Assembly: GCA_905250025.1 (NCBI GenBank)
Contig: CAJNOJ010000077.1
Coordinates: forward strand, 186,001-250,000
Length of the DNA stretch: 64,000 nucleotides
Direction of reading: 5' to 3'
Source: Adineta ricciae
Taxonomy: Eukaryota > Rotifera > Eurotatoria > Adinetida > Adinetidae
This document shows positions 33,648 through 48,357 of the stretch, piece by piece (the first letter of the stretch is position 1; each line of letters begins with the position of its first letter). Under the pieces are notes generated by a model. That model saw only the letters and a program-made list of their open reading frames with translations, had not been told where the DNA came from and did no database searches. Both the position numbers and the translations under genes were made by a program.

Positions 33648-35340
33648 ATGAACAACGACCACCATTATCAACATCATCCACGAACGGTCATACCCGTGAC
33701 GGTAAATCCAAGCGATGATCAACGTTTTATACGTTTTCGCTCATCGGACGGGCCATCAAATGATACACATGATCGAATGAGTACACGTATGCGTGATTTT
33801 GAAGATGAATGTCGCCGATGGCGAGAGAAATTTTTCAATGAATCAAGAACTGAGCCCAGCTCGTTTCCATCGTCGTCTCTCGTGCATTCAAAACCGCGAA
33901 TGCGCGTCGATTTTCCCGATTTTCCTGAATTCGGTGGAGTTGATTGGCCAACCTTTCGAGGATCGGCATCTGGCATAGGCTCAACTGTGAATACATCGGG
34001 TCAACGTGCATTCATCGAAGAAGACAATGACGGACGGAAGAAATATAAGATTCAATTTGATATTGGAGAATTTCGTCCCGAAGAACTGAATGTCAAAGTT
34101 GATGGTCGAATGTTAATAGTTAAAGGTGATCGTCAAGTCAAAGTTGGCAATGCGACTGAATCAAAGCAATTTAATCGTGAATTAACTTTACCCGAATTCG
34201 TTGATGCGAAAACTCTGCAATCTTATCTCGCCGAAGACGGTCAATTAACAATGGAAGCACCCGTTCTAATGGATCGTGTCTATAACGATGCCGGCTCAGC
34301 TATAACATTTCGTCAATCAAGTCCAGGTCGTCTCGTCGATACGACATTTCATGGTGGACGTCAACCATCAAGTCTTGGCGTAGGAACTAATCAATCAAAT
34401 TCCTACTCATCATCGTCGTCGTCATTTCGACAAGAGAGCAGCAGTAATAATACTGGTGGATCGAACAGTTTTCTTCGTCATAGTCCGTTACGTGATCAGT
34501 ACTCGTCAACAAGTTCGACATCCACTCTTCTCGGAAGTAACGCAGGCATCGGTCTGCCACCTCCGGTCACATTTTCAACAATCACATCACGACCTGAATT
34601 TTCGAACAGTGATCGCAACGACGGCACAAAAAATGTTACATATAAGTTTAATCTAAGTGAATTCGCGCCCGAAGATATTGCCATCCAAGTGAACGATACC
34701 ATGTTGAAAGTGAGTGCCTTGAGACAAGAACGTGATGGACGTACTTCAAACCATCGAGAATTCAAACGAGAAATCGGTAATTCTTTTCGTTTGATATAGA
34801 TTGCATTCTTATCCTTCTTCTCCTCTCTTTAAGGTTTACCTGACGGTGCAGATGCCAAGAAATTAACAAATACACTGAGTGCCGATGGTATTCTAACAAT
34901 TCAAATTCCTGTACGCGATTATCGTCCACCATTAACACCTACACATCAATCACATCAGTTTAATCTCCCTACTAATTTGAATTCGAATGATTCATATTCA
35001 GTTGGCGATCAACAACTCAAACTTACATTTGATTTAAGTGGTTATAAACCTGATGATGTTAGTGTGAAAGTTAATGATAATGTATTAAAAGGTAAAAGAT
35101 CGATTAGATGTGCGAAGCGAATTCAATCGCCTTGTTGTTTTAGTTCAAGCAGTGCATATCGACAACACACGCGGTAATCAAATCAATCGCGAATACATGC
35201 GTGAATATGTTCTACCGGATTGGGTCGATGTCGATAATCTGCGTGCTAAGATGAGTGAAGATTCAACACTGACTGTCGAAGTACCTATCCCACACGATCG
35301 TGTACCTGCTTTCAATCGTCAAATTAAAATTACGCAATAG
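33648..35340 (+). CDS. Small heat-shock protein with three alpha-crystallin domains
   Basis: Exons 33648-34776, 34834-35091 and 35144-35340 (introns 57 and 52 nt) give 527 residues. Small heat-shock proteins hold unfolding clients in the cytosol; the usual family member is 150-250 residues with a single domain. Here three copies are visible. Domain 1 is at residues ~120-210 (YKIQFDIGEFRPEELNVKVD ... LTMEAPV), domain 2 at ~325-415 (YKFNLSEFAPEDIAIQVND ... ILTIQIPV) and domain 3 at ~440-525 (LKLTFDLSGYKPDDVSVKV ... TLTVEVPIPHD). Each repeats the FxPEEL/PDDV beta-strand motif and ends with the A-x-x-x-x-D-G/S-x-L-T-I/V-E/Q-x-P signature. Both introns interrupt domains 2 and 3. The linker between 1 and 2 is Ser-rich. 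An AATAAA lies near 35736-35741. Confidence 0.92.
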
Positions 35341-35940
35341 AACTCCTAGTCATCAATTGCTGCATTTCTTTCTCTCTGTGTGTATTATAAGTTAGATCGA
35401 TCCTTGTCGTTTCTTTTACTTTCTATCTGTCTTATCATTTATTCTATATTACCTAGACGAGAGAACGTCGGATGGTAGTATTTAACATTGAACAGTGTTG
35501 ATTTACCATACGTATCGTTCTTCTTTCTCTTTTGCTTTATTGATTTCTTTCTCTTTTTATTTTGCTGTGTCGAGAAAAAGAAGAATATCTTGTTGTTGTT
35601 GCTGCCAAACTGTTTTGTTACATTTAGCGTGAGTAATCAATGAAGAATACATATATATATAGATACACACAAAATGTACACCTTTTCTCACTGCTATTAT
35701 TTGTTGAACAATTTAGACGTTTTTCTTTTCGATACAATAAATTGCCCATTTTATTCGAATGTTAGTCTCATTATTTATTCATGAGCGAATTACTTATTTC
35801 CCTAGACTAGTACGTCTAAGGTGTGAACATAATCAATCACCTCTGTTCTCTCGAGAATAATGTTCGTAAATCGAGATGAAAAATGATAGTAGGTTGTGTT
35901 GAACGATTGACTAGATAAGAAAGTTCGAATTCGAGCGGAA
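35341..35940. other. Convergent spacer
   Basis: 600 nt of 3' UTR sequence between the heat-shock gene (+) and a GPCR gene (-). A polyadenylation signal (AATAAA) occurs near 35736-35741. No gene seen. Confidence 0.55.
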
Positions 35941-36945
35941 TTACCGAGTGACTCGAGGAAATGCCCTTGCAGCTGTGCCGTAATTAATATCTGCCATTGT
36001 CAATGTCACGAGCGGTTGAACTCTTAACCGGCCACACAATCGTCTTCTGAGATGAGCAAATTTTCTTTGTATGTCTTGATTTAGTTTTGGTAATGAGCTG
36101 ACAATAACAAATGGCAACAATTGATTAATAAAACAACCAACGTAATAGAAATAATCATTCTGGACGTCATATAAAAATGTGGGTAACCATAAAAGTTGAA
36201 TACAACCAACGATTACGGCAGGAGAGGCAAATATTAAGAAGAGAATAGAAATGAACGCAAGTTGAAGAATTAAACGTCGATGACGCTTCCATCTCACTCG
36301 CCGTTGTCGACGAAGTTTTTGCCATAAAATTCGTTGAAAGAGTAGCAAATTTGCGAAAAATATAATCAGGATCGGTGTGCCACAATGAAAGAGCCAATCA
36401 AATGTACCTAGAAGTCGATCACTATATAGATAGCAAGGCCCTCCGCAGTAGAGCAACGAATAATCCCAGCTATTCGTGCACTGATCTGGGAAAAATACGA
36501 AATGCAAATAGAATAGAGGCGTGTAAATTAAGCATACTGTTAATGGCAGATAATGAAAGACAATTAACGCTAATTTTTTCTTCATTAAATGACTATGGAA
36601 AACAAATAGATGTCTTTCAATACAACACCACGTGACGAGATCAAGATTGACACAATATAACGAATAATTCAACCAATTCCAAGTAACGCAGAAGGAATAT
36701 GTTGGAAGAATGACGATGCCCCATCGTAAGTAGTACAAATGGAATATAATATCGGTGGTCTTTTGGATAAAACTAACGATGAGTAAACATAATGTGACAT
36801 GATAGTGCGGAGCATTGATAATCTCTTTTCGCCAATGACGAAAGAAGTAAATGAACACGAATATGTCACAGAGGATCGATGGGGCAAGTGTTGTTTGCAA
36901 AATCGAGTATTTGACTAGACGAATACGCTCAGCAGATGTCGACAT
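35941..36945 (-). CDS. Rhodopsin-like seven-transmembrane receptor, intronless
   Basis: A single exon of 334 residues from an ATG at 36945. Seven hydrophobic segments are visible, beginning ILCDIFVFIYFFRHW (TM1) and VTLCLLIVSFIQKTTDIIF (TM2). The end of TM3 reads CIERHLFVFH, in the position of the DRY motif (E-R-H), as in many lineage-expanded rotifer receptors. TM5 is followed by a very basic third loop (QKLRRQRRVRWKRHRR), consistent with G-protein coupling. TM7 lacks a classic NPxxY (INQLLPFVIVSSLPKLNQ). Ligand unknown; a peptide or chemosensory role would be a guess. This class of short single-exon receptors is expanded in bdelloids (family knowledge). Confidence 0.8.
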   Translation of the reverse strand: MSTSAERIRLVKYSILQTTLAPSILCDIFVFIYFFRHWRKEIINAPHYHVTLCLLIVSFIQKTTDIIFHLYYLRWGIVILPTYSFCVTWNWLNYSLYCVNLDLVTWCCIERHLFVFHSHLMKKKLALIVFHYLPLTVCLIYTPLFYLHFVFFPDQCTNSWDYSLLYCGGPCYLYSDRLLGTFDWLFHCGTPILIIFFANLLLFQRILWQKLRRQRRVRWKRHRRLILQLAFISILFLIFASPAVIVGCIQLLWLPTFLYDVQNDYFYYVGCFINQLLPFVIVSSLPKLNQDIQRKFAHLRRRLCGRLRVQPLVTLTMADINYGTAARAFPRVTR

Positions 36946-38029
36946 GGAAAGTATTTTTACGTAAACTAAGCACTGAAGAAAAAATAGTGCAACCTCTCGA
37001 TCTCCCTCGAGAGGAGTTAGCTAATACTTACTGAAGTTGCTTTCCTATAATCTTTTTCATATGGAATTGCCTGAAGATTTTTGATACATCTCGAAAATAT
37101 TTTAGATCAGCTTTATTACGAAAGGGGCTTACCTCCCTGCTTTCTATCTTATAAAATGTCTAGCTGTTTTTCATGTGCGTGTCTAAAAGTGGATTTGTCG
37201 CTCAGAAATGTCTTCTGTAATCGGATCTGACATTTGTCAGCTCAATTTACAAAGAACTTTTTGAACATCCGCAGTTGTTCTCGTTTTTTCGAAAGAGAAA
37301 CGTGATTTTCATTCGACATTGGCAGTAGACACGAGAAATACAATTAAAAACCTTTTGACATCGTTATGGATTTGTTTGTCTTTGGGTACAATTCAATCAA
37401 AAACATTTTCGAAACTTTCTCTATTGTTTTGACAAGGACATACAAGTAACAAATGAGAAGATTTCATTGATATATTAAAAAGAATCCTATTTGACGATAC
37501 GACGTAACTGCAATGTTAGCGTAGAAGTAAGAATCAGTTGAATTAGCATTCGTTTTCGAAGATAAGACAAGAATAACGAATATTGAGATGGTAAAACTGC
37601 ATAATCAATCGAATAATCTCTAAAATTGAATATATGAATAGCGGATACTATCGCAAAAGATTAGAAAATAATTCAGTTATTCGAACAGATTCTAATACAG
37701 TATATCAGAGACAAGTAGAATATCGATATATGTCGAGTAAAGTGATTGCTATTGGAATGGAATTACATATCGTTCCTATTTCGTCATTTGAGATTGACAA
37801 ATGAACAAGTGGCGTTTCTATACGAAACCATGACAAGAAGTAGGCCTTTAATTCATGGATGGAGAATTATCTGATGATCGAATATGAGTTCTATGAACTA
37901 AATTTGCTCTTCGCTTTTAACTTTTCATGATAAGATTTGATGATAAAATCGTGTGCTTTTTCTTATCTCTATGCGAGATATACGATTTTAAATAGGATAT
38001 ACTTTCAACATTCTTGGTAAACGGGGATT
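36946..38029. other. Divergent intergenic region
   Basis: About 1.1 kb of AT-rich sequence between the GPCR (-) and the ART-TPR gene (+). I see no open frame of note, no repeats and no terminal inverted repeats. Confidence 0.5.
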
Positions 38030-40444
38030 ATGATAAACAGTCTGAGTAGTGTTTCGAAAGCAAGTGAAAAATCAAACATAGTTCCAGAAAAGTTCGGTAG
38101 ACGGCGACGTATTGACGCTAACAAGTGGCACAATGTCGTGGTAGTCTGGTTAGAAAACCGCACTGATCCTACTGATGAATACTTTCAACAAACAATTGAA
38201 CAACTGGACAAGAACGTTCAATATCTTGATATATTTATGGATAATGATGAATGCATTGAATTCATTGCTTGTTATCCTGATGCGCTAGTTGATGAACAAA
38301 ACTAAACAAGTTCCAATGAAGAACAGATGCGTAGTTATCATTAAAAAAACTCCAGTGTGGTGGTATACCAAGGGAAGTGTTTTATATTCTATCGTGAATC
38401 GTGCTTTACGAATGTTAGATGGGGAGATGATCACACAAATGGGATTTTTTATTACTGATCTTCATCGACATATTGAACAATTATATAAAGCGCAATATGC
38501 GAACTATTTGTGTGAAGCAAAGTTTATTGTTTATCGCGGACAGGGACTATCCGAAGCAGATTTCAATGAACTGATGAAAACAAAGGATGGATTACTGTCA
38601 TTCAATAGCTTCTTGTCCACTAGCAAAGACCGCGATGTCGCGTTGGCTTTCGCAGAAAGTAATTCAATCGATCATAATATGATAGGTGTTCTTTTCGTTA
38701 TCGAGATCGATGTTACTCAAGCGACCACTCCATTTGCTTGTCTTCGAGGTATCAGTTATTTTCCTGACGAAGATGAGCTGCTATTTTCGATGCACAGTGT
38801 GTTCCAAATTAATGATATCCAACGACTAAATAAGAATGAAAGACTTTATGAAGTCAACTTGACTCTCACTGGCGATGATAATGCAGAATTTCGTACTTTG
38901 ACTAATTCCATTAGGAAGGAAAGTTCTCCAACTTCAAGCGGTTGGCACCGATTGGTCTTTATGCTGATTGCCTTACACCAAACTGATGTTGCTGAAGCAA
39001 TTAACAAGGAGCTTCTTGAGGAGAAACCGAATGAATCTGGTCACATATCTATCTATCATTCCATGGCAATTATTAAATACAAGCAAGGAGAATATCAAGA
39101 GGCTGTACGATTTCACGAGAAAGCCATTTCAATTGAACAGCGCTTGCTTCCTTCTACTCATGCTGCTTTCGCTGAATCCTACAATAGCATCGGCACAGTT
39201 TATCACAGTATGGGCGATTATTCGAAAGCGCTCTCAGCTTATGAAAAATCTCTCGGCATTCAGCAGCAATCACTTCTTGCTAATTATCCTGATTTGGGGC
39301 AATCCTATAACAATATTGGCGCTGTGTACAATCACACGGGTGGCTATCCAAATGCTCTTCCTATTACGAAAAAGCTTGCGGTATTTGGCAACAATCACTT
39401 CACTCCAATCGTCCTTATTTAGGTCGATCGTACCTGAGCATTGGTTCGGTGTATGACAGCATGGGTACCTATTCAAAAGCGCTGTTAGCTTTTGAGAAAG
39501 CTCTTGTCATTGGACAACAGTTATTTCCGTCTGACCCTATTCTTTTGAGTTCGTGTTACGGCAACATTGGCGCCGTGTATGAGCACATGGCTGGTAGTTC
39601 AAAAGCACTCTCAGCGTATGAAAGGTGTCTGATGATTCAACAGCAATCACTTCCCTCGAATCATCCTTGTTTGGGAACTTCCTATAATCACATCGGCTCG
39701 GTGTATCGTAGTATGGGTGACTATCGAAAAGTACTTTCAGCGTACGAAAAAGGTCTTGTAATTGTCAGTCAGACACTTCCTCCTACCCACCCTAGTTTGG
39801 CTGAATTCTACAATAATACTGGTACTGTGTATTACGACATGAGCAATTATGAGAAAGCACTCTCCTTCTATGAAAAAGCGCTTGAAATTCAACAACAATC
39901 GCTTCCAGACACTCATCCCACTTTAGCTTCATTGTACAATAACATCGGTGTTTTGTATGGACACATGTGGAATTATCAAAAAGCACTCTTCGCTTTTGAG
40001 AAATCTCTTGCTATCTGGCAAAGATTACTTCCTTATAATCATCCTCGATTGGCTACACATTACAACAAAATTGACGTCATATACCGCCACAAAAACGAGC
40101 ATGCAAAGTCACTCTTGGCTTATAAAAGGGCTCTTACGATCGTGCAACAATCATCCTATTCAAATCCTCAGGATTTAGCTTTATCATTCATGAATATTGG
40201 CCATCTATATCATGATATGGGCGACTATCCAAAAGCACTTTCGTACTATGAAAAAGGCCTTGCAATTCGACAACAATCACTTCCTAACACTCATCCCAGT
40301 TTGGCTTTGTCGTACAAAAGTATCGCTATGTGGTATGAAAAAATGAATAATTATCTGGAAGCCTATCTATTCTACGAGCAAGCTGCGGAAATTGCTCAAC
40401 AATCGCTACCCTTGTGCCATCCCGATATCCAAATTTACAAATAG
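38030..40444 (+). pseudogene. ADP-ribosyltransferase + TPR gene, apparently broken
   Basis: The locus encodes parts of a two-module protein. The first is an arginine-type mono-ADP-ribosyltransferase (ART) module, with YRGQ (NAD-binding Arg), FLSTSKD (Ser-Thr-Ser) and an E-x-E-type DEDELLF segment. The second is an array of about nine to ten 42-residue kinesin-light-chain-type tetratricopeptide repeats (pattern YNxIGxVY ... MGDYxKALSxYEKxLxIQQQSL). The N-terminal region (ANKWHNVVVVWLENRTD ... FMDNDECIEFI) is the conserved leader of the bdelloid ART-TPR family. The reading is interrupted about two times within the locus, and part of the segment between leader and ART module seems to be missing. 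I therefore treat it as a decayed copy. The repeats are still close to each other in sequence, which suggests the decay is recent. Confidence 0.75.
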
Positions 40445-40589
40445 AAAATTGAAAATATAAAAAAGAAACTATAGTTTTTATTTACTTCTACTTTTGTCAT
40501 AGAGAACAAGCACGAGAAAGTTTTTAAAACTAATCTAAATATAAATTACATCAGCTTTGCTACATCAAAAACACACCGATGAAGATTTA

Positions 40590-42028
40590 TTATTTATTGT
40601 GTATAATAGTCACCACTAATTTGCCCATGGTTAAATTATTTTCCATGTATTTATGAGCTTCGGCGATCTGCTCTATCGGCCATGTTTTATCAACGATAAC
40701 TTTGAGTCTACCATCGACAAAACCATTCATGATTTCATCTTCAAATTGCCTGATTAAATTCATTTTATAACTGTTCGATCGAGCTCGCAGAACAGTACCA
40801 CATAATGTAATACGTTTCTTCAACAAAGTTGCAAACGATAGTTTATCCGCTTCCGGTCCACTCAGATGACTATGAACGATCCAACGTGAATCAACACCAA
40901 GAACGTCTTGATTGGCTTGCACATAGTCTTTGCCAATATTATCATAAATAATATCATAGCCTAAATAAATAGAACCAGCATGTTTGAACTTAGTTGATAT
41001 TTATTAGATAGTAATAGAACACACTTCAATGTGATGCAACCAATAACACTGCATAAATGTACATGCAAATAAGCATGGGATACGCGCGAGTTTCATACCA
41101 TCTTTGTTCAAGCCTCGAGCGAACTCAAGTATAGTATTCGTCCTGAAACGTTTATCTCGTGAAAACAACGATGAGAAGCAAGATATCGATTACCAAGGTC
41201 CATGAGTGTAATTGATTCCCTTGTCAGCACCAAGTTTTTTACAGTAAGCAACTTTTTCATTGCTTCCGGCGGTAGTTGCTACTTTAGCACCGAAAAACTT
41301 TGCAAGTTGAATACCCGCAGTACCAACACCACTAGCACCGGCATGAATGAGAACAAGATCATTCCTTTTTACATTTCCAATCACTCTCAAACCTTGAAAT
41401 GCAGTAAGAAATGCTTCTGGTATACCTAGAATAGCCGATCTATTTTATCTACCAAACTACAATCTCGAGCGCTGACCAGCAGCATCAACTACCGAAATTC
41501 CTTCCGGAATCCTCATCGTACAATCCATGTGCGCGGCAACATACTCCGCATAGCCACCATTGGTAACTAATACCATCACCTGAGAAGAGCAATCGCAAAT
41601 AATGTCTCAACGAGCTGCATGAACTTATACTTTATCGTCGATCTTCCATTTGTCTTTAGCTTGCTCACCGACATCAACAATCTCTCCTGCTGCTTCTAAG
41701 CCGATAACGTCTGTCAGATTAAATGGCGATGGATATTGACCCTTACGTTGTACAATATCCACTCGATTAACGCCAAATGCATGGACTTTTATCAATATTT
41801 CATCATCCTAAACAGACGAACTCGGTACGATCAGCCACTGTTTCTATTTACAAAATTATTTATACTTTTATTTTTGGCACATCTGTTTCGCCAACATACA
41901 AATTATCTAAGTGTAAGAATGATCAACAAAAAAACATGAAATGCACTTCAAATCACTGCACACGAGTACCTACCGCGATCACCGAAATCTTTCAATAGGA
42001 CAGCTCGCATTCTTTCTGGCACTGACAT
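40590..42028 (-). CDS. Zinc-free MDR quinone oxidoreductase, TP53I3 (PIG3)-like
   Basis: About seven exons on the minus strand, ATG at 42028. The first exons are 41974-42028, 41866-41906 and 41807 downwards; the last is ~40590-40963. The product starts SVPERMRAVLLKDFGD, then LYVGETDVPK, VHAFGVNRVDIVQRKGQYPS and IPEAFLTAFQGL. The Rossmann dinucleotide motif is HAGASGVGTAGIQLAKFFGA. It continues through KKLGADKGINY, DIIYDNIG and EAHKYMENNLTMGKLV. The order and spacing match the TP53I3/quinone oxidoreductase family, cytosolic enzymes that reduce quinones with NADPH. The structural zinc cysteines of classic alcohol dehydrogenases are absent, as expected. Introns are about 50-67 nt. Confidence 0.9.
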
Positions 42029-42158
42029 TCTTTTTTCTCTACAAAAAGAAAACAGACATCTCACAAAATATGTTCTAATAGGGCCTTGTGGATATGTATT
42101 TCAATCCTTATTAGGAAAACAATCAATGACAACAAAAAAGAAACAGAACACATTCGAT

Positions 42159-43050
42159 CTACGCATAAGGATGAAGACGTTCTTTGGAAGTAGCAAGCAC
42201 ATATAACGATGATATGCCTAAACCATAAAGGCCTCCTCTCAGAGCCCCTTTCCAACCAGCAGTTGATCGATAGAGAAGACCGGTAAGGCCAGCACTCGCC
42301 ACAGTATTCAGCTCATCATCGACTTCACGCGCCCAACTCAGACCGGTACCAATTAAACTGTATATTAATGCTAAAAATAATATGAATGTACAAAAATACG
42401 AAGAATCTCCACCTCTACCTATCGAACCCATTGCCGAGGCAGTTGTAGCACCTTGCCGAGCAACATAGTTAATGATTCTAAGCAGAACCAGATTGGATAG
42501 TATCAAATTTATCATTTTCATTCGCTAAACTTACGACGAAGTTCGTACTGATCCAGTTAGGTGGTTTGTTTCTCGTACACCACGATACAATCCTGAAGCA
42601 CTACCAATCATACTTCCTATAAAGAAAAGAAAGGCACCATTTCTATAGATCCTTTCTCAGTCTCATCATATGGAACAAACCAGCAATAACTGAACCACCG
42701 ATGGTGAAAAACATCAATTCTAGTCGACCACGTTTCTCTTTTTGACCTTCAGGTACGATAAATTGTGAACCGCCCTAGAGTAATAATAGCACATTGCCGT
42801 TTTTGAAACTTTCATCGAAATAAACTACATACGGTGTTTAATACGTGTGGATCGAAATTTAAAAATGGTGAAATAGCACTTGTACCAGGAGACGAATGAA
42901 CTATCAAACGGCTCTTAAGCATGAACAATCTTTCATGTCTATCTCCTTGAACTTACCCGGAATATCAGTAACCGGCTCATGTAAGTTATAGTTTCCGAAA
43001 AGACTAAATCCGCGTTTTTGTTGCTGGTCTGTAGAATTCGTGAAATCCAT
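42159..43050 (-). CDS. TIMM23: TIM23, mitochondrial inner-membrane import channel
   Basis: Six exons, ATG at 43050, last exon ending at 42159. The N-terminal part (~100 residues, hydrophilic) faces the intermembrane space in this family. It is followed by four membrane segments. The Tim17/22/23 signature begins GGSVIAGSMIGSASGLYRGV, with the glycine-zipper spacing needed for helix packing. Later blocks NYVARQGATTASAMGSI, LIYSLIGTGLSWAREVDDEL, NTVASAGLTGLLYRSTAGWK and RGGLYGLGISSLYVLA align with vertebrate TIM23. The protein forms the channel of the TIM23 complex for presequence proteins. Junction phases close through the reading. It shares a ~130-nt spacer with the upstream quinone oxidoreductase gene. 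Confidence 0.9.
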
Positions 43051-43392
43051 TACTCTGAAAGAAAAAGAACAGAAAAATCATAAACAATTATTTATTTGTT
43101 TTCTTTCTACAAATTGTTATCAAAGCACATAAATAGTTCGCGTTTTTGTTTTTAAACAATTATTCACATTCTAGAAACCAATTATTAATTACGCGATAAT
43201 ACCAATTTAAAACAAAAACAAGAGCAAAGAACTGTGTGAGATGTTTCAAAGCGCCATTGTCCAGCACCATAATACATAGTTGAGACATGATGAGAATGAA
43301 AAGTATCAGAAGAAAATAGAAATATCACACACAAATAGACAGAGAGAGAGAGAGAAAGAAATTCTTTTTCATATTTTTCAAACAAATGCCGC
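43051..43392. other. Spacer between TIM23 and the Src-family gene
   Basis: About 340 nt containing the TIM23 5' flank and the kinase 3' UTR (both genes run leftward). A purine repeat (GAGAGAGAGAGA) lies near 43339-43352. No gene seen. Confidence 0.5.
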
Positions 43393-46191
<2,799 letters not shown>

Positions 46192-47541
46192 TCGTTTTAC
46201 TTTGGATGTGTCAATGCAAATGCTCGACTGTTATGAAAAAAGTTTCAATGTGTTCAGTTTACGTTGTCACATTTTCTTTTCGTATGAAAAGTCAAAAGGA
46301 GGAAAGAACAACATTTCTTTCTCTTTCCCGTTCTTCACTTGACTAGTCAATTACTCCTAACGAATGAAACATTATTTACCTGTTTATTTTCGTTGATGAA
46401 CGATTAGATATTCGCAAAATAATTAATGAAGATCATTCGATCGATTAGTTGAATGACGGTTGATCTTCTTCATGGCTGAAGATCTAGAAGAAAGACTGAA
46501 AGGTTTAACATTGCTTCGATTCATTTCTTTGCTTTGGCTTCTATGATGATAAAAAACAAACGAATGAAACTTCAGACATTCGAATAACAGTTGTTATTGT
46601 ACGAGATGAAGGAGGACGAGAAGAGAGAGAGAGAAGAAGAAGAAGAAGAAAAACGAGGAAATCTGATGTATGAAGAATTTTTTTTCGAAAATGGATATCA
46701 TTTATGCGCAGAGAAAGAATTTGATATATATTAGTTTCTACAAACGAATGTACGTACGAAAGAGATGAAAATCGAGCTATGTTTGATTTGAGGACTATTC
46801 AGCGTATGTGTGTGTGCGTCGCGACGAGAAGTGAAAACCTTGACCCTATTTGAAACATATATTCTCAATATTTTTCACTTCTAGTAAAGATTAATTTGCA
46901 TGAAAAGATAATAAACAATTGACAAGTGTTTACAAGAACAAAAAAATAAGTGACCTCCAATAGTATCTGTTGAGCAAATTGTTTGATCGAGGAAGAAAAA
47001 CGGACGGGCGAGTCGATGATCGACAGAAGAGAAGAAACTATCGAATCGAATTGAAGAATGAGCGATTAGAACATTTGAAGATATACAGACTCATTGAACT
47101 GATGAAAAGGTGATGATGTGAATGACGTTCGTACACTCTCGCTGAGTAATAGTACAAGCATCTACAACTGTATATTGTTTTTAACGTTTTTTCATTGGTC
47201 GAAGATTACGTTGATATTTCGGAATAACAAACGTGTAGATGCCGCTGATAAACAGCAGGTTGTCGAGATAGGAATGATCGAGAAAACAACATGTGTTGAT
47301 TTGTGCTAAATAAAGAATCATCGTCGTAACATTTTCGATGAACGTATGTTTTGTATGGCATACTTCTATTCATAGTCACGAACAAAGAGAAGTTCATTGT
47401 GTTGAACACACTATTGCGATGTTCTTACGCAATCATTTGTCACTCTCTTCTCAATTTTGTTCGAACTGATAAGCATAACAAAACATATGTCATTTCTACG
47501 CGATTTTACATCTAGTTAATAACGATAACAGGTGCAACAAA
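46192..47541. other. Divergent intergenic region
   Basis: About 1.35 kb between the Src-family gene (-) and the methyltransferase (+). It holds a purine repeat, (GA)n/(GAA)n, at ~46621-46652. No supported gene. Confidence 0.5.
46621..46652. repeat. (GA)n/(GAA)n simple repeat
   Basis: A purine-only run that passes from GAGAGA units to GAAGAAGAA units. Confidence 0.75.
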
Positions 47542-48357
47542 ATGAATGACGATACCCCGTTAGATTTTACTATTGTGAATAAACGTCTATGGAATGCGAA
47601 GGTTGACTACCATGTCAAGTCACCCATGTATGATGTTCCGGGATTTCTCGATGGAGCTGATTCGTTGAATTCCATTGAACTCGACTTACTTGGCGATATA
47701 CAAGGTAAACGTATCATTCATTTGCAATGCCATTTTGGACTTGACACACTTTCACTTGCTCGCCGCGGTGCACAACAAGTTACTGGTGTCGACTTCTCCG
47801 AAAAAGCTATTGCAAAAGCGGAAGAACTAGCAAAGAAGACAAATCTGACTGCATCGACAAAATTTATCTGTTGTAATATCTTTGATCTACCGGATCCGGA
47901 AGAACTGTTCGATATCGTTTTTGCGTCGTATGGAACGATTTGTTGGTTACCAGATATCAATCAGTGGGCTCGTATTCTCTCGAACCATTTGAAACCGGGT
48001 GGATTTTCTCTTCTGGTAGAATTTCATCCCGTTCTAGATATGTTCGATGAAGCTTATACACGCATAGAAAACTCCTATTTCAATCGTGGCCCTATTGTGT
48101 GTGATTGCCAAGGTACTTATGCTGATCGCGATGCTCCAATTCGAAATAAAAGTATGGAATGGTGCCATCCAATAAGCAATGTTATTCAAGCACTTATACA
48201 AAATGGATTAAAGATCGAAGTCTTCAAAGAATTTGATTATTCGCCGTATGATGCGTTTCTCAACTCAGTGAAAATTGCGGACAAGTGCTATCAAATCAAG
48301 GGATTAGAAGGAAAAATACCGATAATATATGCGATCAAAGCTAGCAAACCGATATAA
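47542..48357 (+). CDS. Class I SAM-dependent methyltransferase of bacterial type
   Basis: A single uninterrupted exon of 271 residues. The Rossmann motif I is IIHLQCHFGLDTLSLARRGA, followed by motif Post I VTGVDFSEKAI, the acidic loop and FDIVFASYGTICWLP (motif II/III). The C-terminal half has LKPGGFSLLVEFHPVLDMFD, GTYADRDAPI, FDYSPYDAF and QIKGLEGKIPIIYAIKA. These blocks match, from memory, methyltransferases common in Bacteroidota and Cyanobacteria that methylate an unknown small molecule. I know of no close metazoan family. The absence of introns in a genome where almost every gene has several supports horizontal acquisition. Codon use and AT content look like the neighbours, so any transfer is not very recent. 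The substrate cannot be inferred. Confidence 0.88.
   Translation: MNDDTPLDFTIVNKRLWNAKVDYHVKSPMYDVPGFLDGADSLNSIELDLLGDIQGKRIIHLQCHFGLDTLSLARRGAQQVTGVDFSEKAIAKAEELAKKTNLTASTKFICCNIFDLPDPEELFDIVFASYGTICWLPDINQWARILSNHLKPGGFSLLVEFHPVLDMFDEAYTRIENSYFNRGPIVCDCQGTYADRDAPIRNKSMEWCHPISNVIQALIQNGLKIEVFKEFDYSPYDAFLNSVKIADKCYQIKGLEGKIPIIYAIKASKPI

Noticed and set aside
31841-38029. Search of the gene-poor stretches for transposons, LTRs, terminal inverted repeats or target-site duplications
   Set aside because: No reverse transcriptase, transposase or integrase motifs and no paired terminal repeats were visible, only simple repeats.
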